Positions 48,298 through 57,639 of a stretch of 64,000 bases of DNA are shown here, piece by piece. A model generated the notes under the pieces. It saw nothing but the letters and a program-made list of their open reading frames with translations. It had not been told where the DNA came from and searched no databases. The stretch's first letter is position 1, and each line of letters starts with the position of its first letter. The position numbers and the translations under genes are program-made. This stretch comes from Bacteroidales bacterium (lineage in GTDB: Bacteria; Bacteroidota; Bacteroidia; Bacteroidales; F082): assembly GCA_016290215.1 (NCBI GenBank), contig JAEETH010000007.1:39465-103464 (forward strand). The letters run 5' to 3'.

Positions 48298-49813
48298 AGA
48301 GAAAACGCTCACGATGCACAGCCACCTTTTCCCTAAAGTTAGCCAAACGCGAACCCGCAGGAGACAACACATCAGGCAAACCGTTTTCACTTGCTCCTTC
48401 GCCTGCATCGCCGCCTCTCCAATAACGCTCGGAGAACGCCTTCATCGCTTCCATATCATCCTCACCTAATCCCTTTAAATACAGCCATCCACCGTCTTCC
48501 GAAGCTGTATGCAGGAAAATCCGACTTGAAGCGGGGAACTCTTCATTCCCTTCTGAATCAAGATAATCCCTATTGGGGAGAGGCACTATTTCTGTTTGAA
48601 TCTCTATGCCCAACTCCTTGGCGCGGCTCCTAATCTCATCTTTTTCTGCTTCAGTCAAAGCCCCTTCGCCGTTCCATTGGAGACGGTTCAACTTATAGAA
48701 CGCCATTTCATCCAACAGCTGACTCAAGTCATTAAATCTCAACTTCTTGCCACACCTATCAAGGCTGATGCCGCGATTAGGACACGTCGGCCAGTCGTGC
48801 ACTTCCAAATTCGCAATGCAACCGTTTTCATCCACCAACTGCGCCAAGGTGCTTTCCGCCCATTGCCGGTTGCCCGCGATGGTGGCCTTGCCGCATTTCA
48901 CCACTATGCGATACTCATCGGGATTGTCAAAACGGGTTTCCACATCGTAAACCACCCTTCTCAACTTTTTCTTCTTCGCTTTAATCACCTGAAACTCTTT
49001 CGGTTCGGGGATAACATCGGTCTTTGTGTCCAACTCATAATACCGTACATAGTCGATGCGCAACTCCACTGGCATCTTGGTCGTATCGATATAAGGCGAG
49101 CGGTCGCGCCCAATTTGTGCGTCAAGAATCAGATAATAATCATGCTGGCTGAAAGGAAACTGACCATTATCTCCATCGCGGAAACGCGGATAATTGAGTG
49201 TACGTTTTCCGTTGACGAAAAAGACGAGACTGTCCTGAAAACGCTCCATGCTGTAAGTGTTGTACTCACCCTCGTTATACTTTGGATAGGCCACATGCGA
49301 AGGACGGTTGCGTTGGCCCAAATTAACCGTATAATCACTATGAACCGTCTGATTCACAGTAGGATTGTCCCTAAAATGCTCCATGATGTCGATTTCGCCC
49401 CCATACGGCCACCTCAAATCGTGATTGACCTGTGGCAACATCCAAATGGCAGGCCAAAAACCTTGTGCAACATCGAACTTCGCCCTCACTTCAACCCTTC
49501 CGAAGCCAAAGGTTTTCCTGTATTTGCTCCACACGCCTCCCGTGAGGAAAGCGGCATTGTCGTTGGGCAAAAAGTCATTCACCATGCCACGCAACACAAG
49601 GTCGCCTTTGTCGAAAGCATACAACGTGTCATGGGGCGACATGTGAATGGCCCAATCCGACTTGCTTCGTCTAATCTTCGACCAGACCTGCTCGTCCAAA
49701 CGCCCTGAATTGAATTCATCATGCCAAATCAAGGCATAACGAAGATGCTCCTGTGCCGAAACCGTGCCAATCAAACAACTGAATGCCAGTAAAACAAGCC
49801 ATATTCTTTTCAT
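48290..49813 (-). CDS. GH16 beta-glucanase with a GH20-like C-terminal segment, 507 aa
   Basis: Signal peptide ~1-20. The GH16 jelly-roll (~22-275) has IWHDEFNSGRLDEQVW and the catalytic motif GGEIDIMEH, with two Glu acting as nucleophile and acid/base of endo-beta-glucanases (laminarinase, lichenase and others). After residue ~290 the sequence changes to a GH20-type N-terminal domain: EYRIVVKCGKATIAGNRQWA then ESTLAQLVDENG, IANLEVHDWPTCPNRGISLD and FNDLSQLLDEMAFYKLNRLQW, as at the start of a beta-hexosaminidase barrel. The barrel then fades out without a recognisable DE catalytic pair. So it may be a non-catalytic appendage or the scar of a fusion. No T9SS tail. The last residues are basic. 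Confidence 0.85.
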   Translation of the reverse strand: MKRIWLVLLAFSCLIGTVSAQEHLRYALIWHDEFNSGRLDEQVWSKIRRSKSDWAIHMSPHDTLYAFDKGDLVLRGMVNDFLPNDNAAFLTGGVWSKYRKTFGFGRVEVRAKFDVAQGFWPAIWMLPQVNHDLRWPYGGEIDIMEHFRDNPTVNQTVHSDYTVNLGQRNRPSHVAYPKYNEGEYNTYSMERFQDSLVFFVNGKRTLNYPRFRDGDNGQFPFSQHDYYLILDAQIGRDRSPYIDTTKMPVELRIDYVRYYELDTKTDVIPEPKEFQVIKAKKKKLRRVVYDVETRFDNPDEYRIVVKCGKATIAGNRQWAESTLAQLVDENGCIANLEVHDWPTCPNRGISLDRCGKKLRFNDLSQLLDEMAFYKLNRLQWNGEGALTEAEKDEIRSRAKELGIEIQTEIVPLPNRDYLDSEGNEEFPASSRIFLHTASEDGGWLYLKGLGEDDMEAMKAFSERYWRGGDAGEGASENGLPDVLSPAGSRLANFREKVAVHRERFLYK

Positions 49814-49883
49814 GTCAAATTCGTTTTGAGCCGTAAAAATACGGATTTTAGGGATTTGATGCCCAGTTTTAGCAGATGTTTCT

Positions 49884-49891
49884 TATTTTTG
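49884..49891 (+). promoter_or_regulatory. -7 box TATTTTTG for the alpha/beta hydrolase
   Basis: TATTTTTGCAC lies 24 bp before the ATG at 49915, in the divergent region with the GH16 gene. Confidence 0.55.
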
Positions 49892-49914
49892 CACCTCTTT
49901 AGTACGAATTACCC

Positions 49915-51507
49915 ATGCGCCGCTACATCATCACGATAGTCCTTTCCCTATGGTTGGCCTCCCTTTTTGGCGACAACCACACACAAGACAGCACCTTGTC
50001 TTGGGGCAAAGCCTACTTCCCCGTCGTGGAGACCCCTGATTATTATAGGAGCAATGTTGGCGGCAAGGATTTTTTGGTTTTCGTAGAATACAGCGACAGC
50101 CTCAGCATCAAGGGGCATTACATGAGTTTGGAGGAAAACATGACGGACACCCTACCTTTCCGGTTGGAGGCGCAGAGCCAAAATGCCGTGCTATACTACC
50201 ATGGCGGACAGGAGGTTTTTCATCCCCATGTGGTATCCATGGATAGTTTACACACAAAAGGGTACGTGCAATCGGGCGTGTTCGACTCGACCTCTTTTTG
50301 GTTCGAAAAGCACAAGACTGCTGCTTTTCATGACTATGGGAACAGCCGCTACCGCGAAACACTGTTTGCCGTGGAAAAAACCAGCGACATCACGTACGCC
50401 CGCGCCAGGGGGTTTTGGACGGAGATTCCCCAAGAGGTGCCTGCCATCGACAAAATCTCCCAAGTCGGCGACGCCATCATCGCAACCCCTTTGGACCTCC
50501 ATCTCGACATTTTCCGCCCAAAAGACGACACCCTAAAAAAGCGTCCAATGATTATGTTCATCCAAGGTGGAGCGTTCTATTTCGGGTCAAAAGACGACAA
50601 AGCCCCATCCCAATGGTGCCAGCACTTTGCTTCACAAGGCTATGTGGCTGTCTCCATAGACTATAGGATTGGCTACATTCCCACCAAGGCCAGCATCGGC
50701 CGGGCGGCTTATCGCGCCGTGCAAGATGCCCATGCCGCTATGCGTTTCTTGGTAGCGCATCAAGAAGAATATGGCATCGACACCACCATGATGTTCGTAG
50801 GCGGTACCAGTTCGGGGGCAGTCACTGCGCTCAACCTCGCCTTCTTGACCAACGAATTGCGTCCAAGATACACCCACAAAGGCTTCATGAGATCCGAACT
50901 CGGCGACATCGACACTTGCGGCAACACCATCAAGAACCCTTTCCGCATTCGGGGCATCGTCGAAATGTGGGGCGCCATGCCCGACACTGCCATGTTGAGA
51001 GGCCGCAACATCCCCATCCTCGCCATCCATGGCGACGCCGATAAAGTCATGCCCTACGATTATGGCTACCCCTTTGCCGTTGCCGACCCCTTAAATACCT
51101 TGATCGTCGATAAGATGTATGGTGCTTCGTGCATCGTCGACCGTGCCAACAAATTGGGATACCAAACTCGTCTGGTCACGTTTAGCGGCTGCAAGCACGC
51201 ACTTCATCAGGACCCAAAAACAAAAGACTTAAACGACAACTTCTTCGTCATCCAAGACGTGATGTCGGACTTTTTCTACTCTATCATCATGCCAGAAGAA
51301 CTTGAAATCGTGGAAGAAGGCGCGTCTTATTCCCTTCGTCCGCAACCCATCGCAACAAGTTGGCAAGTGGAAGGCGGCATCATCCTCAACGAGAGTGACA
51401 GCCACGTGGAGGTGCAATGGATCAAGAACGCACCCAAGCGAAGCATCACCGCTTCGGCGGCCCTACCCTACGGGCTTGGCTTCAAAACGACAAAAACCAT
51501 CAATTAG
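49915..51507 (+). CDS. Secreted alpha/beta hydrolase (carboxylesterase-type), 530 aa
   Basis: Likely signal sequence at the start (MRRYIITIVLSLWLASLFG). An N-terminal beta region (~25-190) precedes the hydrolase core: RPMIMFIQGGAFYFGS (oxyanion HGG-like loop, here QGG), then VGGTSSGAVTALNLA with nucleophile Ser in G-x-S-x-G (GTSSGA), IHGDADKVMPYDYG for the acid Asp and GCKHALH for the His. Esterases of this type cleave acyl groups from carbohydrates or small esters. The C-terminal ~60 residues (IATSWQVEGGIILN) look like a degenerate sorting or binding domain. It lies 11 bp upstream of the 5-formyl-THF cyclo-ligase gene. Confidence 0.8.
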   Translation: MRRYIITIVLSLWLASLFGDNHTQDSTLSWGKAYFPVVETPDYYRSNVGGKDFLVFVEYSDSLSIKGHYMSLEENMTDTLPFRLEAQSQNAVLYYHGGQEVFHPHVVSMDSLHTKGYVQSGVFDSTSFWFEKHKTAAFHDYGNSRYRETLFAVEKTSDITYARARGFWTEIPQEVPAIDKISQVGDAIIATPLDLHLDIFRPKDDTLKKRPMIMFIQGGAFYFGSKDDKAPSQWCQHFASQGYVAVSIDYRIGYIPTKASIGRAAYRAVQDAHAAMRFLVAHQEEYGIDTTMMFVGGTSSGAVTALNLAFLTNELRPRYTHKGFMRSELGDIDTCGNTIKNPFRIRGIVEMWGAMPDTAMLRGRNIPILAIHGDADKVMPYDYGYPFAVADPLNTLIVDKMYGASCIVDRANKLGYQTRLVTFSGCKHALHQDPKTKDLNDNFFVIQDVMSDFFYSIIMPEELEIVEEGASYSLRPQPIATSWQVEGGIILNESDSHVEVQWIKNAPKRSITASAALPYGLGFKTTKTIN

Positions 51508-51518
51508 CAATACCAATC

Positions 51519-52043
51519 ATGGATAAAAAAGAGCTACGCGCCCACATCAAGGCCTTGAAAAAACAACATACCAAGGAACAACTGCTCGAGCAATCGGAAA
51601 TGATTTTGGCCAAGTTAGAGCAGCATCCCGACTTCGTCAAAGCTGAGAAAGTCATGCTTTACAGTGCCTTGCCCGACGAGGTGCAGACCCAAGCCTTCCT
51701 TGAAAAATGGCATCTGAAGAAAACCATCATTTTGCCCACCGTGGTCGGCGACGACATCATCCCCGTGGAATATGCCAAGGACACCGACTTCGCCGTAGGA
51801 GACTTTAATATCCTTGAGCCGCAGAACGAGCCTTACACGGGTGATTTCGACCTCATCATCGTGCCTGGCGTAGCCTTCGACCGAAATGGCAACCGCATTG
51901 GCCGTGGACGCGGCTATTACGACCGTTTCCTCTGCCAACATCTCGACGTGAAACGCATCGGCATCTGCTTCGACTTCCAACTCGTCGACGAAGTGCCCAC
52001 CGAGCCCTTAGACATCAAGATGGACGAGGTAATCACCCTATAA
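51519..52043 (+). CDS. 5-formyltetrahydrofolate cyclo-ligase, 174 aa
   Basis: Converts 5-formyl-THF to 5,10-methenyl-THF with ATP. Motifs: KKELRAHIKALKKQHTKEQ (start of the first helix), VMLYSALPDEVQTQAFL, IILPTVVGDDIIPVEY, and the ATP-binding RNGNRIGRGRGYYDRFL. Length and order are standard. Start is the ATG at 51519; the upstream frame overlaps the hydrolase end and is not used. Often called YgfA/FthC. Cytoplasmic. Confidence 0.93.
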   Translation: MDKKELRAHIKALKKQHTKEQLLEQSEMILAKLEQHPDFVKAEKVMLYSALPDEVQTQAFLEKWHLKKTIILPTVVGDDIIPVEYAKDTDFAVGDFNILEPQNEPYTGDFDLIIVPGVAFDRNGNRIGRGRGYYDRFLCQHLDVKRIGICFDFQLVDEVPTEPLDIKMDEVITL

Positions 52044-52088
52044 ATGGGATTTATTTTCCATTTTGAGGCAGTATTTCGATTTTTTTAC

Positions 52089-52096
52089 TATTTTTG
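52089..52096 (+). promoter_or_regulatory. -7 box TATTTTTG for the large C10 protease
   Basis: TATTTTTGAGCC is 28 bp before the ATG at 52124. Confidence 0.55.
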
Positions 52097-52123
52097 AGCC
52101 CTTTTTGACAAATCATTTTCTCT

Positions 52124-54919
52124 ATGAAAAAGCATATTCTCATCCTGCTCGCCCTGGTTTTGGGCATCAACTATCTGAATGCCAACCCCATCGACTTGGA
52201 AAAGGCAAAAACCGTAGCTCAGAAATTCGCATGTTTCAAGTTCAAAAGTGGATTTGAAAGCAGCGATGTACAACTCGTTTACACAGGCAACTCGTCTCGC
52301 AACGAGACTTGTTTCTATGTCTTCAACACTGGCGAACAAGGCTTCGTCATCGTCTCCGCCGACGACCGTTTCCGTCCTATCGTGGGCTACTCGAACGAGG
52401 GCCCGTTTGTGACCGAAAACATGTCGCCCGAACTTTCGTTCTATTTGGATAAAATCATCGAAGCACGCACGAGCCACAACGCCGTTTTGTTCGACAACAC
52501 GGAACAAGAATGGCAAAGCGTGTCGACGACAGGTCAGTTGCTTTCTCGCAACAGAGGCCGCAGCGTCGACTTCCTCGTCTCCACCTTGTGGAACCAAGAC
52601 TCGCCTTATAACCTCTATGCGCCCGAAGCCGCCAACGGCCCTGGTGGCAGATGCTATGCAGGATGCGTGGCCACGGCCATGAGCCAAATCATGAAGTATT
52701 GGGACTATCCCGAGCATGGCACAGGATCACATACCTATAGCTCAGGCGGCTGGTGGGGGCCCTATTACCCCAACCTCACCGCCAACTTCGGGGAGACCTA
52801 TTACGACTGGGACAACATGCCCGTTAGAATCAATAGCTCTTCCCCACAAGAGCAAATCGAGGCCATTGCCACCTTGATGTATCACTGCGGCGTGGCAGTC
52901 GAGATGGGCTTTGACTACAACGGTAGCGGTGCCAATTCTGAGGACGTACCCGATGTCATCAGTCGCTACTTTTCCTATTCGAACCATGCCAATCTTAGAC
53001 GCAGAGAATCCTATAGCCTCGTCCAGTGGCAAAACAATCTGAAAGAATCCTTCGACATCGGTTGGCCCGTCTATTATTCCGGCTATAGTGAAGAAGGCGG
53101 ACATGCCTTTGTGTGCGACGGCTATGATGACAACGACCTCTTCCACTACAACTGGGGCTGGGGTGGCACCAACGACGGCTATTTTGTCATCGATGAAATC
53201 GACTATGCAGGTTGGGCAGGAGCCATCTTCAACTTCGTCCCCGCCAACGTGTACGATTACATGCCTTTGCAACCCGAAAACCTCACCGTCGAAGCCAGTG
53301 GCGACATTGATTATGCAGCCACCTTGCATTGGACCAATCCCTCTCAAAATGTCAATTTCAACAACCTCGCTTCCATCGACCGCATCGTGGTGACCCGCAA
53401 TGGCGAAATCATCTACACCGAAGACAATGTGGCTCCTGGTGCCGACATGACCTATACCGACCACTACATGCCTGCCATCGTGGATTACGCCGTGTATGCC
53501 ATCTCCCATGAAGCCAAAGGCGTGAAAGCTGTCGAAAACGATGTTATCCTCGGTCCCACGTGCCTTTGGACCGTTGAAATGACCTCCTCCGAAGCAGAAG
53601 GCTGGAAAGACGGAGCCTTATCCTTCATCAGCACCGAAGGCAAGGAATTGGGCCAGATTTCACTCAGCTCAACAAGCGGAAGCCAAAGCATCCTCTTGCC
53701 CTACGGCCATGTTGACATCCAATGGATCAAACCCATCCAAAACATCGGACATTTGAGTTTTGTCATCAAAAATTCATCCAATCATAATGAAGTCGCATTT
53801 TCAGGGAGTCCAGCCGACCTTGACCCAGGCCTGTTCTTCATTGCCCACAACACTTGCGAAAAAGCCAACACCAATCTGAACGGCCCCGAAAACCTGAGCC
53901 TATCGCAATCGGGCAACAACATCTCCCTCTCTTGGGAACCGCTCTATAACAGAGAGGTCTACCATTATCAGATTTACCGCGACAACCTGCTTTTCGCCAT
54001 AACGAACGCCACGAGTTTCAACTATACCGAAACCGTCGAGACTTTCCATAATTATTATGTAGCCGCTTTAACTGAAGATGGAGAGACCCATCCTTCCAAT
54101 TTCTGCAACCTACAACCCGAATCAGAATATCCAAGTCCCACAAATCTGCGTTACGAGATGACGACCCCATCCAAGCCCAAAATCTCATGGGATGCCCCGC
54201 AAGGCGATAGTCCGAGAGGCTATATGGTGTATCGTCGTCCCAAAGGTGGGGAATTCAAACGTGTCAAACTGCTCACCGGAACCTCTTTCACCGACAATCT
54301 CAATTCGCAACCCGATTCACGATACGAATACGTCGTATGCGCTTGCTATACCACCAACAACTTCCCATCGGCCTATGCTTCATCGCAAGAGCATCCCGAA
54401 CTGAATTTCATCGAAGTCAACAAGACCATCATCCCGCAGCATCTCAGATTTTTCATCCATGAGGGACGTGTCATCCTACAATGGGACGAAGCCACTATGG
54501 CCGAAAGATACAGCATTTATCGCAACGGCGAACGCATCGGACACAGCTCGGGGACAGATTTCATCGACTACTCGGCCAATGCCTCAGAGTCATACCATTA
54601 CACCGTGACCGGACAAACCAACAACATCGAATCAAGCGCCTCCAACGAGGTCTATGTCGACTGGACGACTGGCATTAATGAACAAGGCAACCAACAAGAC
54701 GTGAGCCTCTACCCCAACCCCACCGAAAGCAAGGTTTACATTGAGGCAGAAGGACTTCGCCAAGTTCGTGTCATCAACTTGATGGGACAAGAAGTGATGG
54801 ACCAAACCGTAAGTGGCAACCGCTTCATCCTCGACCTTTCATCACAGCCTAAAGGTTGTTATTTCATCGAAACCTTGACCGAACAAGGCAGTACGACAAC
54901 GAAAATCATGAAGTTATAA
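52124..54919 (+). CDS. C10 (streptopain-like) protease with FN3-type domains and T9SS tail, 931 aa
   Basis: Signal peptide ~1-22, Spi-type propeptide (~25-115, CFYVFNTGEQGFVIVSADDR), then the protease with Cys181 (GCVATAMSQIMKYWDYP) and His327 (GGHAFVCDGYD), FHYNWGWGG following. Beyond ~390 are several fibronectin-III-like repeats: LQPENLTVEASGDIDYAATLHW, an additional beta domain with TSSEAEGWKDGALSF, NLSLSQSGNNISLSWEPLYN and SPTNLRYEMTTPSKPKISWD, then HLRFFIHEGRVILQWDEA. The T9SS sorting domain is at ~850-931 (VSLYPNPTESKVYIE). It is a secreted endopeptidase with long surface-spanning spacer. It heads a run of proteases. Confidence 0.92.
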   Translation: MKKHILILLALVLGINYLNANPIDLEKAKTVAQKFACFKFKSGFESSDVQLVYTGNSSRNETCFYVFNTGEQGFVIVSADDRFRPIVGYSNEGPFVTENMSPELSFYLDKIIEARTSHNAVLFDNTEQEWQSVSTTGQLLSRNRGRSVDFLVSTLWNQDSPYNLYAPEAANGPGGRCYAGCVATAMSQIMKYWDYPEHGTGSHTYSSGGWWGPYYPNLTANFGETYYDWDNMPVRINSSSPQEQIEAIATLMYHCGVAVEMGFDYNGSGANSEDVPDVISRYFSYSNHANLRRRESYSLVQWQNNLKESFDIGWPVYYSGYSEEGGHAFVCDGYDDNDLFHYNWGWGGTNDGYFVIDEIDYAGWAGAIFNFVPANVYDYMPLQPENLTVEASGDIDYAATLHWTNPSQNVNFNNLASIDRIVVTRNGEIIYTEDNVAPGADMTYTDHYMPAIVDYAVYAISHEAKGVKAVENDVILGPTCLWTVEMTSSEAEGWKDGALSFISTEGKELGQISLSSTSGSQSILLPYGHVDIQWIKPIQNIGHLSFVIKNSSNHNEVAFSGSPADLDPGLFFIAHNTCEKANTNLNGPENLSLSQSGNNISLSWEPLYNREVYHYQIYRDNLLFAITNATSFNYTETVETFHNYYVAALTEDGETHPSNFCNLQPESEYPSPTNLRYEMTTPSKPKISWDAPQGDSPRGYMVYRRPKGGEFKRVKLLTGTSFTDNLNSQPDSRYEYVVCACYTTNNFPSAYASSQEHPELNFIEVNKTIIPQHLRFFIHEGRVILQWDEATMAERYSIYRNGERIGHSSGTDFIDYSANASESYHYTVTGQTNNIESSASNEVYVDWTTGINEQGNQQDVSLYPNPTESKVYIEAEGLRQVRVINLMGQEVMDQTVSGNRFILDLSSQPKGCYFIETLTEQGSTTTKIMKL

Positions 54920-54930
54920 TCTCACCAAAT

Positions 54931-56067
54931 ATGAAGAAATTTATGCAAATGGCAGCCATTGCGCTGCTGCTGGGCATAGGCTCAACGCTCATCGCCCAAG
55001 AAGCTGAAGAGAAAGAGCCTGTCTATCAAATCACTGAGACCGTCAACGTGAAGCACACGCCCGTCGACAACCAAGGTAGCTCGGGCACTTGCTGGTGCTT
55101 TGCGGGTATCGGATTCGTCGAAGCGGAAATTCTCCGCATCTACGGCAAGGAATTCAACCTCTCAGAAATGTTTGTCGTACGTAACGCTTGGACCGAAAAA
55201 GTGGCCAAATTCATCCGCATGCACGGCAACAACACCCTCAGCCAAGGCGGCGAGGTATGCGATGTGCTTTACATGATCGACAAATATGGCATGATGCCCG
55301 AGGCTGACTATAGCGGCAAGGTCATCGGAGAGGAGCGCCACATGCACGCTGAGATGAACGAAGTAATCAATGGCGTTGCCCGCGCCATCATCAAGAATGG
55401 CAACAAGAAAATCTCTCCTGCCGGTCCCAAGGCTGTGCAAGGCGTTCTGGATGCCTATCTCGGCGAAGCTCCGGAAGAGTTTACGGTGGATGGCAAGAAA
55501 TACACGCCCAAGTCTTTTGCAGAGGCATACCGTATCGACCCCGCCAACTACATTGAAATCTGCTCCTTCACTACCGAGGAATACAACAAGCCCTGCATGG
55601 TCGAAATCCCCGACAACTGGACTTGGACCCCTGCCTACAACTTGCCTCTCGACAAGCTGATGGAAGCCGTCGACTATGCCTTAGAGCATGGTTACACCCT
55701 CGGTTGGGCGCAGGATGTCAGCAATAAGGGCTTCTCAGGAAAGAATGGCTTGGGCATCGTCCCCGAAGACCCCGAAAACGAAAAGCTTTGGGAAGAAATC
55801 GTCCCCGAAAAGAAGATAACGGATGAAGACCACCAAAGAGCCTACGACAACTGGGATGCTGGCGACGACCATAGTATGCTTGTCGTCGGTATGGCCAAAG
55901 ACCAAAACGGCACTAAATACTACAAAATCAAGAACTCGTGGGGTGACAGAGGTCCTTACCAAGGCTATTGGTACTGCTCCGAACAATACCTGCGCCAATA
56001 CACCATCTTCTTCACCCTCCACAAAGACGCCCTTTCAAAGGCCATGAGAAAAGATTTGGGGCTTTGA
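54931..56067 (+). CDS. Exported C1-type (bleomycin hydrolase-like) cysteine peptidase, 378 aa
   Basis: Signal peptide to ~23 (MKKFMQMAAIALLLGIGSTL IAQ). Catalytic triad: Cys54 in QGSSGTCWCFAG, His314 in GDDHSMLVVGM, Asn335 in KIKNSWGDRG. This is the papain/C1B pattern (aminopeptidase C/bleomycin hydrolase), cutting residues from peptides. The Gln47 oxyanion position (NQGSSGT) is kept. The mature domain lacks a T9SS tail, so periplasmic or loosely attached. Starts 11 bp after the large C10 protease gene. The next gene is a paralogue. Confidence 0.9.
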   Translation: MKKFMQMAAIALLLGIGSTLIAQEAEEKEPVYQITETVNVKHTPVDNQGSSGTCWCFAGIGFVEAEILRIYGKEFNLSEMFVVRNAWTEKVAKFIRMHGNNTLSQGGEVCDVLYMIDKYGMMPEADYSGKVIGEERHMHAEMNEVINGVARAIIKNGNKKISPAGPKAVQGVLDAYLGEAPEEFTVDGKKYTPKSFAEAYRIDPANYIEICSFTTEEYNKPCMVEIPDNWTWTPAYNLPLDKLMEAVDYALEHGYTLGWAQDVSNKGFSGKNGLGIVPEDPENEKLWEEIVPEKKITDEDHQRAYDNWDAGDDHSMLVVGMAKDQNGTKYYKIKNSWGDRGPYQGYWYCSEQYLRQYTIFFTLHKDALSKAMRKDLGL

Positions 56068-56078
56068 TATGGTTTTCC

Positions 56079-56086
56079 TATTTTTG
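56079..56086 (+). promoter_or_regulatory. -7 box TATTTTTG with a repeat-filled leader
   Basis: TATTTTTGCAGCC sits 156 bp before the start at 56243. Family E repeat DNA (56100-56190) and AACAATTAAACA repeats fill the leader, which is unusually long for these genes. Confidence 0.55.
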
Positions 56087-56099
56087 CAGCCATTATGAC

Positions 56100-56190
56100 G
56101 GCCCTTCGACCCTTCGAGAGGCCTCAGGGGCCGCAGGCTCAGGGACCTTCGCGAGACAAAAACTAAGGTGCCTGAGTCCGTCGAAGGCCC
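56100..56190. repeat. Family E inverted repeat in the leader of the second C1 peptidase
   Basis: GGCCCTTCGACCCTTCGAG at one end pairs with GTCCGTCGAAGGCC at the other; CAGGCTCAGGGACC lies within. Confidence 0.75.
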
Positions 56191-56242
56191 GATCTCACAG
56201 AAAACAATTAAACAATTAAACAACCAACAAATAAACATCATT

Positions 56243-57475
56243 ATGAAATTCAAACACTTATTAACCGCGACCGCCTTGATGCTCAGCATCAGCGTCGTTG
56301 CACAGCCTGAGGCTAAAAAAGACGAAGCCAAGGAAGATGAAGGCTTCAAGTTTACCACGGTGAAGGAGCTCCCTGTGACCTCCATTAAAGACCAAAACCA
56401 AGCTGGTACCTGCTGGTGCTACAGCTCATTGGCATTCTTTGAGGCCGAGCTGCTCCGCATGGGCAAGCCCGAGTACGACTTCTCAGAGATGTACATCGTT
56501 TACAAGACCTACCTCGACCGTGCCGAGGCTGCTATCCGTACCCACGGCGACGTGTCGTTCTCGCAAGGTGGTTCCTTCGGTGACGTGCTGTATGCCATCA
56601 AGCATTACGGTCTCATTCCCGATGAACTGATGCCTGCCGGTGCCATGCACGGCGATTCTTTGTCGAACTTCAACGAGCTCTCAGCTGTCACCGACCCCTT
56701 CGTGGAAGGCGTCATCAAGAGCCGCAAGATCCAGATGGACAAGGACGGCAACCCCTTGTGGAAGAAAGCTCTCGCTGGCATTTACGATGCCTACCTTGGC
56801 GTTCCTCCGACCGAGTTCACCTACAACGGCAAGAAGTACACTCCTATGAGCTTCGCCGAGTCGACGGGCCTCAACATGAACGACTACATCAACCTGACTT
56901 CGTTCACGCACCATCCTTTCTATGAGCCTTTCGTCATCGAAGTGCAGGACAACTGGCGCTGGGGTCAGGCTTGGAACCTCCCCATCGACGAGTTCATGCA
57001 AGTGATGGACAACGCCATCGACAAGGGTTACCCGATTGCCTGGGGTAGCGACGTCAGCGAAGCTGGTTGGCTCCGTGGCCCCATGGCTGGCGTGGCAGTG
57101 CTTCCCGACCTTGAAGCCAAAGGAAAAGACCTCGCTGGTAGCGACATGGCCCACTGGCTTGGAATGAGCGCCGCCGACCGCAAAAAGGAAGCCCAAAACG
57201 GTCCCACCCCGCAGAAGTGGGTCACCCAAAAGGAACGTCAGATTGCCTACGACAACTATGAGACAGGCGACGACCACGGTATGCTCATCTACGGCACCGC
57301 CAAGGACCAAATCGGCAACGAATACTTCATCGTGAAGAACAGCTGGGGCGACGCTGGCCAATACAAAGGCATTTGGTACGTCAGCAAGGCTTTCGTCCGC
57401 TACAAGACCTTGAACATCGTTGTCCACAAGGACGCCCTGCCGAAAGACATCGCCAAGAAGCTTGGCATCAAGTAA
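56243..57475 (+). CDS. Exported C1-type cysteine peptidase, 410 aa (paralogue)
   Basis: Signal peptide ~1-20 (MKFKHLLTATALMLSISVVAQ), a charged spacer of Lys/Glu (EAKKDEAKEDEG), and the C1B core with Cys57 (NQAGTCWCYSS), His345 (GDDHGMLIYGT) and Asn366 (IVKNSWGDAG). It aligns with the 54931 product along its whole length (FVVRNAW/MYIVYKT, DPANYIEI/NMNDYINL). No T9SS tail. Followed by a strong terminator at 57496. The two enzymes probably act in sequence with the secreted C10 proteases to shorten peptides, an inference from gene order. Confidence 0.9.
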   Translation: MKFKHLLTATALMLSISVVAQPEAKKDEAKEDEGFKFTTVKELPVTSIKDQNQAGTCWCYSSLAFFEAELLRMGKPEYDFSEMYIVYKTYLDRAEAAIRTHGDVSFSQGGSFGDVLYAIKHYGLIPDELMPAGAMHGDSLSNFNELSAVTDPFVEGVIKSRKIQMDKDGNPLWKKALAGIYDAYLGVPPTEFTYNGKKYTPMSFAESTGLNMNDYINLTSFTHHPFYEPFVIEVQDNWRWGQAWNLPIDEFMQVMDNAIDKGYPIAWGSDVSEAGWLRGPMAGVAVLPDLEAKGKDLAGSDMAHWLGMSAADRKKEAQNGPTPQKWVTQKERQIAYDNYETGDDHGMLIYGTAKDQIGNEYFIVKNSWGDAGQYKGIWYVSKAFVRYKTLNIVVHKDALPKDIAKKLGIK

Positions 57476-57495
57476 GCCATTGGTTTTAAAACACG

Positions 57496-57534
57496 AAAAA
57501 AGGGAGAGCTTTTCGATAGGCTTTCCCTTTTTTA
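57496..57534 (+). terminator. Intrinsic terminator after the second C1 peptidase
   Basis: AAAAAAGGGAGAGC pairs with GCTTTCCCTTTTTT (one G-T pair). Confidence 0.9.
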
Positions 57535-57537
57535 CTA

Positions 57538-57632
57538 TGGCTTATGGCCTATGACTATGGCTCACTTCATCCAAGGTGTGAATACAGAACTATTTGGTGA
57601 AGCGAGCCATAAGCCATTGTCATTGGCCTTTG
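57538..57632. repeat. Inverted repeat TATGGCCTATGACTATGGCTC... (second copy)
   Basis: GGCCTATGACTATGGCTCACTTCA pairs imperfectly with TGAAGCGAGCCATAAGCCATTG. The same words occur upstream of purE (34995-35088). Confidence 0.65.
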
Positions 57633-57639
57633 CCAAAAG

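Noticed and set aside
48596-49708. 370-codon plus-strand frame opposite GH16
   Set aside because: Antisense of the GH16 gene, whose catalytic motif is clear on the minus strand.
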